Shown: in pieces, positions 1 through 5,707 of the stretch
How the letters are laid out: every line of letters begins with the position of its first letter
Numbering within the stretch: the first letter of the stretch is position 1
DNA from: Thermoplasmata archaeon
GTDB taxonomy: Archaea; Thermoplasmatota; Thermoplasmata; Lutacidiplasmatales; UBA184
DNA length: 10,853 nucleotides
Direction: 5' to 3'
Assembly (NCBI GenBank): GCA_022750355.1
Contig: JAKIVW010000057.1
Location: 1-10,853 of the forward strand
The notes under the pieces: generated by a model
Told to the model about the DNA's origin: nothing
Database searches by the model: none
Seen by the model: only the letters and a program-made list of their open reading frames with translations
Program-made: the position numbers and the translations under genes

Positions 1-108
1 CGGCCTCCCGTCGCCCGCGCCCCAGAAGAGACTTTGCCTGGTCCCGCAACCCAGCCCGCTGCGCGGAGGGATCCGAATCGACCGACCCCCCGGGCCCCCG
101 GGGGAGAG
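1..108. other. Window edge with no supportable gene
   Basis: This short stretch lies downstream of the minus-strand SCP2-like gene. The forward frames are open for a while, but their translations are Pro/Arg-rich and show no family motif, as expected of GC-rich non-coding or antisense DNA. The 3' end of a gene lying outside the window cannot be excluded. The only structure seen is a G/C inverted repeat at 87-104. Confidence 0.4.
87..104. repeat. G/C-only perfect inverted repeat downstream of the SCP2-like gene
   Basis: Two 8-base arms (87-94 and 97-104), consisting only of C and G runs, are perfectly complementary around a 2-base centre. They begin 5 bases past the stop codon of the minus-strand SCP2-like gene. 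On that strand the RNA could fold just after the stop. There is no T-run as in known archaeal terminators, and runs of C and G form such repeats by chance in GC-rich DNA. A role in termination or 3'-end stability is only a guess. Confidence 0.25.
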
Positions 109-444
109 TTAGAGAAGTTTCCGAAACAGCAGCTTGTCTTCCAAGCTGCCTTCGATCGCGAGTTTCCGCGTCACGAGGGCCTTCATCGGCCCGATCTCTT
201 TGGTGACGAGCCCACGGAACGTCGCGACATCGGTGATGATCTTGACATCCGAACGGGCCGGCGATCCGGTGCGGAGATCCGTGAGGCGGCCGTGGCGGAG
301 GTCGACGGCGTAGGTGCCTTCGTCCCGCAATCGGACCTCGATGGTCCGCTCGATTCCCTCGAGCTCCTCGGCCATGGCCGGGGTCTTCTCGGCATGTCGG
401 TTGAACCGGTCGACGAGGGCGACGAGAGTTTCTTCGACGGTCAT
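109..444 (-). CDS. SCP2 sterol-binding domain-like protein
   Basis: A 111-residue protein that looks like a stand-alone SCP2 (sterol carrier protein 2) domain, a small alpha/beta fold that binds lipids or acyl-CoAs in a hydrophobic tunnel. Visible SCP2 features are the strand pair IEVRLRD...TYAVDLRHGRL (about 35-54), the segment DVKIITDVATFRGLVT (66-81), and the C-terminal strand-helix KLAIEGSLEDKLLFRKLL (94-111), which matches the usual 'gkl.i.Gd..l...l' ending. The ATG start overlaps the stop of rnhB as ATGA, which suggests translational coupling in one transcript. The stop is TAA. The ligand cannot be told from sequence, and archaeal members are mostly uncharacterised. A cytosolic location is inferred because there is no signal peptide or membrane segment. 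Confidence 0.75.
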   Translation of the reverse strand: MTVEETLVALVDRFNRHAEKTPAMAEELEGIERTIEVRLRDEGTYAVDLRHGRLTDLRTGSPARSDVKIITDVATFRGLVTKEIGPMKALVTRKLAIEGSLEDKLLFRKLL

Positions 445-1097
445 GGCGCAAACCGGTCCAGCGTGACAGCGGGAGAAGCTAGCTTAACCCTTCCCATCGT
501 GGCCCACGACGTCCGCAGCCAGGACGGCGCGCCCTCTCCTTGGCGCAAGTGGGCCCGGACGAATTCCACCGTGTGAATGTCGGACGGGTACCCGCTCCCG
601 ATCCCGTCCCCGAGAGTGGCCCGCAATCGGGCGAGGGCCCGGTCCCTCCGCACTTTCGCGACGATGGAGGCGGCTCCGACCAACGGGTCGTCCCGGTCGG
701 CGTGATGCCGTGCGAGGATACGGATTCCGTTCCCGGCCCGGGCCGAGACATGGCGGCCGAATCTCGCTTCGTTCGTGTCGCACGCATCAACGCGGGCTTC
801 CTCCCCTCCGAGACGTCGGATCACGCTCCCGAACGCCCGGGCCTCGAGATCGTTCAGTCCCCCATGTCGGACCGCGCGGTCCACGGTTCGGGGGCTCAAC
901 GCGACGGACGCCATTTGACCGAGTCGGAGTAGGCGCCCGTAGACGGCCTCCCGAGCGGCCGGGGTCAGCTCCTTCGAGTCCCGTGCCCCGGCCTCGCGGA
1001 GGGAGTCGAGGTGGTAGTCGTCGGCCGCGAATGCGCCGACGACGAGGGGGCCGACAAAGCTACCGCGTCCCGCCTCGTCCACACCCACCACTCTCAT
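441..1097 (-). CDS. rnhB: Ribonuclease HII
   Basis: A 218-residue type 2 RNase H that cleaves the RNA strand of RNA-DNA hybrids and nicks at misincorporated ribonucleotides. The start is the ATG giving MRVVGVDEAGRG, the canonical N-terminus. Catalytic acidic residues are Asp7 and Glu8 (DEAGRG), Asp104 (VDACD) and probably Asp134 (HADRDDP). Other family blocks are DSKEL (40-44), AASIVAKVRRD (142-152), GSGYPSD (167-173) and the C-terminal PSWLRTSW (191-198). The length is normal for archaeal RNase HII. The reading frame stays open far upstream of the ATG, but that part is antisense to the neighbouring transglutaminase gene and is not homologous. The TGA stop overlaps the start of the SCP2-like gene. 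A TTTAAA box 42 bp upstream may be the promoter of the pair. Confidence 0.96.
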   Translation of the reverse strand: MRVVGVDEAGRGSFVGPLVVGAFAADDYHLDSLREAGARDSKELTPAAREAVYGRLLRLGQMASVALSPRTVDRAVRHGGLNDLEARAFGSVIRRLGGEEARVDACDTNEARFGRHVSARAGNGIRILARHHADRDDPLVGAASIVAKVRRDRALARLRATLGDGIGSGYPSDIHTVEFVRAHLRQGEGAPSWLRTSWATMGRVKLASPAVTLDRFAP

Positions 1098-1136
1098 CGA
1101 TCGGCACCGAACGGATCCGAAGGAGGGTCCGGGACG

Positions 1137-1142
1137 TTTAAA
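1137..1142 (-). promoter_or_regulatory. Possible TATA box for rnhB
   Basis: TTTAAA, inside the 8-base palindrome GTTTAAAC (1136-1143), is the most AT-rich spot in the divergent gap between rnhB and the transglutaminase gene. Its centre is about 42 bp upstream of the rnhB ATG, so transcription would begin near 1113 and leave a leader of about 16 nt. Because it is palindromic it could also fire rightward, but the distance to 1248 is then long. Positional evidence only. Confidence 0.4.
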
Positions 1143-1194
1143 CCCAGTCGAACCCCCCAAAGGATGGCCGCCGGAGGATTCCGCTTCCGCCGAC

Positions 1195-1200
1195 AATTTA
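1195..1200 (+). promoter_or_regulatory. Possible TATA box for the transglutaminase-like gene
   Basis: AATTTA is the second AT-rich spot in the divergent gap. It is centred about 50 bp before the ATG at 1248, predicting a start site near 1223 and a leader of about 25 nt. No clear Shine-Dalgarno sequence is seen in that leader. Weak evidence. Confidence 0.3.
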
Positions 1201-1247
1201 GCCCGGCTTGTCCTGGCGGGGCCGCGGCATTCCGGTCGTGACGAGCG

Positions 1248-2057
1248 ATGGACGCTTACTTCGAGTACCGCGGTCGACGACAACTTCCGCCGCCCTACCG
1301 GACGATGTTCGACAACGACCCGCACCCGGCCGGGTCGATCGACCGGGTCCTGTGGGACTCGATGGTCCGGCTCTGTCCGGCGACGGCCACCGGACTCTAC
1401 GATGCCTTCACCCCGACCCGCTCGGCGTACCGGGTCGGGACACGGCCGGAGCTCGAGCGTCTCGTCCAGGCGCTCGACCTGGCGGACCGCTCGGAGGACG
1501 AACGGGTCGAGGCGGTGGTTCGTTTCGCGGCCGGGCTCGCCCCGTCGGAGCCCGAGGTCCTCGACCGGATGTGGTTCGGAGGCTCCGAAGAGGAGATCGT
1601 CGCGCGCGGGTCCGACTGGTGCACCGACGTGGCGCGGGTCGCCTGCGGACTTTGCCAGGTCGCCGGGCTCCCGTCGCGCCTCGTGATCCTGGAGGATACC
1701 GGACGCCCCTACAGCGGTCACACGATCGTCGAGACCTGGCGGGACGGGACGTGGGGCGCGGTCGACCCGGTCGGGAACCTGGTGTACCGGAAACAGTTCC
1801 ACGAGTTGGCCACCACGTGGGATCTCATGACCCACCCCGAGCTCCTCGATGCTCAGCCGGTCCACCGCCCCGGTCCCGGGGCCCGCCGCGGGCAGTTTTC
1901 CTGGGCGGCGATCGCGAACTATCCTCTCGGGGCGCTCGATTCGGTCGACTATTCCGCGGGGGCGATCAACCAATACTACCGGACCATCCTCACGATGTCG
2001 GAACAGGGCTGGCCCGGCGGACTCCGGTGGCTGTTCGGCGAAGACCACGCCCACTAG
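1248..2057 (+). CDS. Transglutaminase-like cysteine protease-fold protein
   Basis: A 269-residue protein with a transglutaminase-like core (papain-like Cys-His-Asp fold). The likely triad is Cys125 in GSDWCTDVARVAC followed by the typical helix ending AGLPSRLVIL, His158 in YSGHTIVETW, and Asp173 in GTWGAVDPVGN. The order and spacing fit the family, whose members include protein cross-linkers, proteases and deamidases. About 110 N-terminal residues and about 90 C-terminal residues (aromatic-rich, NQYYRTI...GWPGGLRWLF) flank the core and are not recognised. No signal peptide or membrane helix is seen, so it is probably cytosolic. An in-frame TGA at 1239-1241 rules out a longer start. It is transcribed divergently from rnhB. 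The substrate is unknown. Confidence 0.75.
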   Translation: MDAYFEYRGRRQLPPPYRTMFDNDPHPAGSIDRVLWDSMVRLCPATATGLYDAFTPTRSAYRVGTRPELERLVQALDLADRSEDERVEAVVRFAAGLAPSEPEVLDRMWFGGSEEEIVARGSDWCTDVARVACGLCQVAGLPSRLVILEDTGRPYSGHTIVETWRDGTWGAVDPVGNLVYRKQFHELATTWDLMTHPELLDAQPVHRPGPGARRGQFSWAAIANYPLGALDSVDYSAGAINQYYRTILTMSEQGWPGGLRWLFGEDHAH

Positions 2058-2138
2058 CCGGTGTCCCGAGCGTACCGTTGCTCGGGCGAGCCGATCTCGG
2101 CCGGAGGCGTGGGGGCCGGGGCGTGTTCGAGAAACGTC

Positions 2139-2143
2139 ATATA
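2139..2143 (+). promoter_or_regulatory. Putative promoter of the S8e-SRP19-GPN operon
   Basis: A short ATATA core, preceded by the purine-rich GAAAC (2131-2135) that could act as a TFB recognition element, lies in the 122-bp gap after the transglutaminase gene. Its centre is 39 bp before the S8e ATG, predicting a leader of about 13 nt. No other AT-rich element is present in this gap. Confidence 0.45.
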
Positions 2144-2179
2144 CGCCACCCCGGTCGGCCCGACCTCCCCCGGGGTTTC

Positions 2180-2578
2180 ATGGGAATCTGGCAGGGCCGC
2201 TCGCGTCGCAAGCGCACGGGCGGACGCCTTCGACCGATCCGAAAGAAGCGGCGGTTCGAGATCGGCCGAGAGCTCCAATCCGCGACGCTGGGCGGCAACA
2301 TCGTGAAACGCTACCGCGTCCGCGGGGCAAACCTGAAGCTCCGCATCCTCACTGCCCAGACGATCAACGTCTTCGACCCGGCGACCAAGAAAACGCAGAA
2401 CGCCAAGATCGTGACCGTTCGGGAGAACCCGGCCAATCCGAACTACGTTCAACGGAACATCATCACCAAGGGTGCGATCCTCGAGACAGAGCTCGGCCTC
2501 GTCCGGGTGCGCTCCCGACCCGGCCAGGACGGCGTGTTGAACGGCGTCCGCGTCGCGGCGGCGTCCGCTCCGGCGTGA
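2180..2578 (+). CDS. rps8e: Ribosomal protein S8e
   Basis: A 132-residue small-subunit ribosomal protein found only in archaea and eukaryotes. The N-terminus MGIWQGRSRRKRTGGR and the run RPIRKKRRFEIGRE are hallmarks of the family. The C-terminal half carries VRENPANPNYVQRNIITKGAI and ETELGLVRVRSRPGQDG, almost universally conserved in S8e. The ATG was chosen because homology begins exactly there, although the frame stays open upstream. The length is typical for archaea. It heads an apparent operon: SRP19 starts 19 bp after its TGA stop, and the GPN GTPase follows. It is rich in Arg and Lys, as expected for an rRNA-binding protein. Confidence 0.97.
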   Translation: MGIWQGRSRRKRTGGRLRPIRKKRRFEIGRELQSATLGGNIVKRYRVRGANLKLRILTAQTINVFDPATKKTQNAKIVTVRENPANPNYVQRNIITKGAILETELGLVRVRSRPGQDGVLNGVRVAAASAPA

Positions 2579-2597
2579 TCCGCCCGACGGGCCTGCG

Positions 2598-2897
2598 ATG
2601 CCCGACCACTTCTACGTCTATCCGACCTATCTCCTGCGCGAGCGCACGCGCAAGGACGGTCGCCGCATCCCGGCCGCGCTCGCGCTCGCCGACCTGACCG
2701 GGCAGGAGATCGTGGACGCCGCGCAGCACCTGGGCTTCAAAGCCGAACTCGAATCCGACAAGCAGTATCCGAGATCTGCGAGCTCCTTCGAAGGTCGGGT
2801 CAAGGTCGTGAAGAAGGGAACCACGACGAAGGCGGCGTTCCTTCGCTCGGTCGCCGGCGAGCTCGCTCGCCGCCGGGCCATCGGGGGGAAGAAGTAG
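2598..2897 (+). CDS. srp19: Signal recognition particle protein SRP19
   Basis: A 99-residue SRP19, the protein that binds helices 6 and 8 of archaeal SRP RNA so that SRP54 can dock for targeting of membrane and secreted proteins. Family features are the opening strand HFYVYPTYLL (4-13), TRKDGRRIP (17-25, the usual 'sr.eGRRvp'), the helix EIVDAAQHLGF (37-47), and K-QYPR...GRVKV (55-70). The basic C-terminus ARRRAIGGKK is also usual. The length fits archaeal members. It lies 19 bp after S8e, and its TAG stop directly abuts the TTG start of the GPN GTPase in the same reading frame. Co-transcription of translation and protein-targeting genes makes biological sense. Confidence 0.93.
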   Translation: MPDHFYVYPTYLLRERTRKDGRRIPAALALADLTGQEIVDAAQHLGFKAELESDKQYPRSASSFEGRVKVVKKGTTTKAAFLRSVAGELARRRAIGGKK

Positions 2898-3689
2898 TTG
2901 GAGGAGCCGGGCACGGTCTATTTCACCGGGACCGCCGGCGCCGGCAAGACGTCGTTCGTCCGCGCCTTCGCCGAGTGGCTGAAGACCGCCGGCTACGACT
3001 CGACCGTCGTCAATCTCGACCCCGGCCTCGAGGGGACCGACTTCGAGCCGGACGTGGACATACGCGAGTGGGTGCGCCTCTCGGACATCCAGGACGAGTA
3101 CGGTCTGGGTCCGAACGGGGCGCAGGTCGCCGCGGCCGACATGATCGCGCTCAAGATCTTCGACGTGAAGCAGGCCGTCCAGGAACTCAAGTCGGACTAC
3201 GTCCTCATCGACACGCCCGGCCAGATCGAGCTGTTCGCGTTCCGGGAGGCCTCGAAGGCGATCGTGGACGCGCTGAGCGGGGACCGTTCGGCGATCGCGT
3301 TCCTCTTCGACCCGGCCCTCGCCCGGACCCCCGGCGGGTTCGTCTCGCTGATGATGCTCTGCGCGACCGTCGAGTTCCGATTCCGGCTTCCGATGGTCAA
3401 CGTCCTGACGAAGGTCGACGCCCTCACCCCGGAGCAGCTCGCCCGGGTGACCAGTTGGGCGGACGAGCAGGGCACCCTCTACGAGGCGGTGACGGCCGAG
3501 ACGCCGACCCCGGATACCCAACTCTCGACCGAACTGTTCCGCGCTCTCGAGTCGATGGGATCCCTCACCGGCTTGACCCCCACCTCCGCGAAGGAGGGGA
3601 TCGGCCTCGATTCGTTCTACCAGTCGTGCCAGCGCGTGTTCGGTGGCGGGGAGGACCTCGACCCGTCCCACGACGTGTCGAACGAGTGA
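2898..3689 (+). CDS. GPN-loop GTPase
   Basis: A 263-residue GTPase of the GPN (XAB1/ATP_bind_1) family, homodimeric SIMIBI-class GTPases. Eukaryotic relatives assist RNA polymerase II assembly and import; the archaeal role is not settled. Motifs in order: P-loop GTAGAGKTS (11-19), NLDPG (39-43), the signature Gly-Pro-Asn at 71-73 in GLGPNGAQ, G3 DTPGQIE (105-111), G4 TKVD (171-174) and G5 SAK (230-232). The start is TTG, placed directly after the SRP19 stop. It is the only plausible start before the P-loop, since the upstream codon in frame is that TAG. The C-terminus (GGGEDLDPSHDVSNE) is acidic and probably disordered. It converges on the small gene at 3694, with only 4 bp between stop codons. 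Confidence 0.93.
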   Translation: MEEPGTVYFTGTAGAGKTSFVRAFAEWLKTAGYDSTVVNLDPGLEGTDFEPDVDIREWVRLSDIQDEYGLGPNGAQVAAADMIALKIFDVKQAVQELKSDYVLIDTPGQIELFAFREASKAIVDALSGDRSAIAFLFDPALARTPGGFVSLMMLCATVEFRFRLPMVNVLTKVDALTPEQLARVTSWADEQGTLYEAVTAETPTPDTQLSTELFRALESMGSLTGLTPTSAKEGIGLDSFYQSCQRVFGGGEDLDPSHDVSNE

Positions 3690-3693
3690 CCCG

Positions 3694-3996
3694 TCACTCT
3701 TCGGTGAAGAAGAGACCCATCCCGGCGGAGGCGGCGTCCTCCTCGTCCCGGAATCGCTGGTGCAGTTTCTCGCCCTCTTCCACCGGGAGGGCGGTGCCCA
3801 CGGGAGCGAGCAGTTCCTTCGCGCGCTGGACGCCCTCGGTCGATCCTTCGACGAGGACATAGGTCCGGTCGGCGGGGCCACCCAGGGCGCCCGCGTCGCG
3901 GAGTTTCTGGCTCTGACGGGAGACGATATCGTCGCGGAGCGCGGCGTCAAGCTCGGTCCGCTTCGCGGAGGGCACGCTGAAGATCGTCCACGCCAT
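3694..3996 (-). CDS. Uncharacterised small protein (100 residues)
   Basis: Not recognised as a known family. The protein opens with a likely strand (MAWTIFSVP), then a charged helix (RTELDAALRDDIVSRQSQKLRDA, 13-35), then a strand-helix TYVLVEGSTEGVQRAKELL (45-63), a second charged helix VEEGEKLHQRFRDEEDA (72-88) and the ending GMGLFFTEE. The beta-alpha pattern hints at a small ferredoxin-like fold, but that is a guess. Evidence that it is a gene: it fills the space between two genes almost exactly, its residue composition is balanced and not Pro/Arg-rich as in GC-rich shadow frames, and an AT-rich box lies 25 bp upstream of the ATG, the distance for a leaderless transcript. It has no signal peptide and no cysteines. 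Confidence 0.65.
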   Translation of the reverse strand: MAWTIFSVPSAKRTELDAALRDDIVSRQSQKLRDAGALGGPADRTYVLVEGSTEGVQRAKELLAPVGTALPVEEGEKLHQRFRDEEDAASAGMGLFFTEE

Positions 3997-4017
3997 CGTC
4001 TTCGCGACCGCCCTCGC

Positions 4018-4023
4018 CTATTT
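4018..4023 (-). promoter_or_regulatory. TATA-like box of the small uncharacterised gene
   Basis: On the minus strand AAATAG (centre near 4021) lies 25 bp before the ATG at 3996. This spacing would make the mRNA start at or next to the ATG. It lies in the 86-bp divergent gap shared with the TraB-family gene. For the latter only a weak GATAG (4055-4059) is seen about 26 bp before its ATG. Confidence 0.4.
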
Positions 4024-4082
4024 GGGGGTTCGCACGCCGGGTGCGGGAAAGGCAGATAGCGGGCGGAGCCGTCCCTCTACCA

Positions 4083-4799
4083 ATGTACGCGCGAACCACG
4101 GAGTCGCCGGTGCTGCTCCTGGGGGCCGCGCACGTCATCGACCTCTCGGGCCCGCTCCGCTGGGTCCTCGCGGACCGGGTGCTGGACGGTCTCGCCGTCG
4201 AGTTGGACCCGGAGCGGGCCGGCTCGCTGTTCGCGCCGTCCTCGCATCCGCGGGACCGGAGCGGACTGCCGCTCCTCACCCGGATGTGGGGCCTCATCCA
4301 ACGACGACTCGGTTCCGAGCTCGGCGGGGGCGAGGCGGGCGCGGAGATGAAGGTCGCCGCGCTGGTCGCCCGGGAGCGGAAGCTACCCCTTTTCCTCATC
4401 GACGACCCGCTCCGCCTCACGGTGATGCGGTTGGTCTCGTCCATGCCGTTCAAGGAACGCGTGCAGTTGTTGTTCGGGGCGTTCGTGGCGCTGTTCATCC
4501 CGGCCCGGCTGGTCACGCGGGAGATGGATCGGTACGCGGCGTCCCCCGAAGAGTACACCGAGCAGTTGCGGCTCGCGAGCCCGACTCTCGCCCGGGTCTT
4601 GTTGGACGAGCGGAACGAGCACATGGCGGAGCGGCTCGTGGTACTGCGCCTCCAGGGGTACGGCCGTATCGCCGCGGTCGTCGGCGACGCCCACCTCCCC
4701 GGCCTCGCGGCGGCCCTCGGGCGCCGGGGGGTGGCGGTCGAGTCGATCCCCTTCGCGAAGCTTCGCGAGGTCAGAGGACCGCGGTCTGCCCCTTCGTAG
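4083..4799 (+). CDS. TraB-family protein (compact form)
   Basis: A 238-residue protein of the TraB/PrgY/GumN superfamily, named for enterococcal pheromone-shutdown protein and thought to be metal-dependent hydrolases of the Tiki/EreA type. Family blocks are LLLGAAHVID (11-20, the 'GT.H' position), LAVELDPER (37-45), LLDERNEHMAERL (173-185) and VVGDAHLPGL (199-208, the usual 'vvG.gH..Gi'). One hydrophobic stretch (about 127-144, VQLLFGAFVALFIPARLV) may be a buried helix. Many archaeal members are longer and carry C-terminal membrane helices, which are absent here. I chose the ATG at 4083; an in-frame GTG at 4041 would add 14 residues without homology and cross the promoter region. Its last 29 bp overlap the 3' end of the Mrp gene on the other strand. 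Confidence 0.8.
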   Translation: MYARTTESPVLLLGAAHVIDLSGPLRWVLADRVLDGLAVELDPERAGSLFAPSSHPRDRSGLPLLTRMWGLIQRRLGSELGGGEAGAEMKVAALVARERKLPLFLIDDPLRLTVMRLVSSMPFKERVQLLFGAFVALFIPARLVTREMDRYAASPEEYTEQLRLASPTLARVLLDERNEHMAERLVVLRLQGYGRIAAVVGDAHLPGLAAALGRRGVAVESIPFAKLREVRGPRSAPS

Positions 4800-5640
4800 C
4801 CTCGTCGACCGAGCGCACGAACGCGTCGGCGAGCGCCGCGACCTCGGCGCCGGTGTGCTCGTCGAGCCGTCCGGCGTCGGAGAGACCGCTGATCGGAGGG
4901 GCGACCGGAAGTTGGGCGAGGACGGGAATCCCGTACTCCTCGGCGATCTGGGCGACCTTGCTGATGCCGAACAGGTCGATCCGTCGACCGCAGTCCGGGC
5001 AGTTGAGGAACGACATGTTTTCGACGAGCCCGAGCAGCGGGACGTGGAGTTCGCGGGCCATGTTCATCGCCTTCCGGACGATCAGGGCCGCGAGGTCCTG
5101 GGGCGTGAGGACGAACACCATTCCGTCGATGGGGATCGTCTGGAACACCGTGAGCGGGACGTCGCTCGTACCGGGCGGCATATCGATGAGCAGGTAGTCG
5201 AGCGGTCCCCAGTTCACCCCTCCGAAGAACTGCGTGATGAGCCGCGTGACGAGCGGACCGCGCCAGATGACGGGTGTCTTCTCGTCCTCGACCATGAACT
5301 GGGAGGAGACGACGGGAATACCGGTACGCGACACGGCCGGTTCGATCCCTTCGCCCCGGTCCGTAAGCGGTCCGGTCATCCCGAGCAGTTTGGGGATCGA
5401 CGGGCCGGTGATGTCGGCGTCCAGGATCCCGACGTTGAGGCCCCGCCGTCGGAGCTCGGTGGCGAGGAGGGCGGTGGCGGTCGACTTGCCCACGCCTCCC
5501 TTGCCGCTTCCGACCGCCACGACGTGACGGATGCGGCCCTTCTCCATCCGCTGGAGGACGCTGCCGGGCGGACCGCGTCGCATCGGCCCGGGCGGCGCGG
5601 AGGTGGGCCGGGGGGGCGTCGAAGGCTCTTCGGCCGACAT
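4771..5640 (-). CDS. mrp: Mrp/NBP35-family iron-sulfur cluster carrier ATPase
   Basis: A 289-residue P-loop ATPase of the Mrp/ApbC/NBP35 family, which as a dimer holds a labile Fe-S cluster and passes it to target apoproteins. Features: deviant Walker A GKGGVGKST (46-54), LDADITGPSIPKLLG (73-87), WRGP (126-129), Walker B-like LLIDMPPGTSDVP (150-162), and the cluster-binding CxxC Cys214/Cys217 in ENMSFLNCPDCG. About 35 N-terminal residues are Pro-rich and lack the four-cysteine motif of eukaryotic NBP35. The ATG at 5640 is preferred over a GTG at 5652 because a TATA box sits about 27 bp upstream of it, as in leaderless genes. Ferredoxin-linked enzymes nearby would need such a carrier. Its 3' end overlaps the TraB-family gene by 29 bp. 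Confidence 0.94.
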   Translation of the reverse strand: MSAEEPSTPPRPTSAPPGPMRRGPPGSVLQRMEKGRIRHVVAVGSGKGGVGKSTATALLATELRRRGLNVGILDADITGPSIPKLLGMTGPLTDRGEGIEPAVSRTGIPVVSSQFMVEDEKTPVIWRGPLVTRLITQFFGGVNWGPLDYLLIDMPPGTSDVPLTVFQTIPIDGMVFVLTPQDLAALIVRKAMNMARELHVPLLGLVENMSFLNCPDCGRRIDLFGISKVAQIAEEYGIPVLAQLPVAPPISGLSDAGRLDEHTGAEVAALADAFVRSVDEATKGQTAVL

Positions 5641-5663
5641 GGGCCCGTCCACGCCGGGGCGTC

Positions 5664-5671
5664 TATATTAT
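5664..5671. promoter_or_regulatory. TATA box between mrp and the acyl-CoA synthetase gene
   Basis: TATATTAT is the only AT-rich element in the 67-bp divergent gap. Its centre is about 27 bp from the mrp ATG, predicting a leaderless mRNA. It is about 40 bp from the synthetase GTG, predicting a start near 5693 and a 15-nt leader that contains GGAG at 5697-5700, 7 bases before the start codon. One box may serve both directions, or a second, weaker box is hidden. Confidence 0.55.
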
Positions 5672-5676
5672 GGAGG

Positions 5677-5700
5677 CTCCACGGCCTAGCGACCGTGGAG
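5677..5700. promoter_or_regulatory. Dyad-symmetric operator candidate upstream of the acyl-CoA synthetase
   Basis: A perfect 8-bp inverted repeat, CTCCACGG (5677-5684) and CCGTGGAG (5693-5700), separated by 8 bp. It lies just downstream of the TATA box and spans the predicted transcription start of the synthetase gene. Arm centres are 16 bp apart, about one and a half helical turns. A dimeric regulator bound here would block the initiation complex. The right arm also contains the GGAG ribosome-binding sequence, so if transcription began further upstream the RNA hairpin would hide it. Confidence 0.4.
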
Positions 5701-5707
5701 TAGGAAG

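Noticed and set aside
34..576. Forward open frame over the SCP2-like gene
   Set aside because: It starts with TTG, shows no family features and is antisense to two genes with recognisable domains.
441..2054. A 537-codon open frame on the minus strand covering rnhB and the whole transglutaminase region
   Set aside because: Only the last 218 codons, from the ATG at 1097, match RNase HII. The upstream part is Pro/Arg/Gly-rich and exactly antisense to the well-supported transglutaminase-like gene; long shadow frames are normal where stop codons are rare in GC-rich DNA.
2598..3689. Possibility that SRP19 and the GTPase are one protein with an amber-encoded pyrrolysine
   Set aside because: TAG also terminates the transglutaminase-like, TraB, moaD and korA genes at family-consistent ends, so it acts as an ordinary stop here. 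Both halves are complete stand-alone proteins.
2463..3950. A 495-codon open frame antisense to S8e, SRP19 and the GPN GTPase
   Set aside because: It crosses three certain genes and has shadow-type composition; no domain is visible.
4031..4045. 5-bp inverted repeat CGCAC/GTGCG in the gap between the small gene and TraB
   Set aside because: Too short for the base composition; expected by chance.
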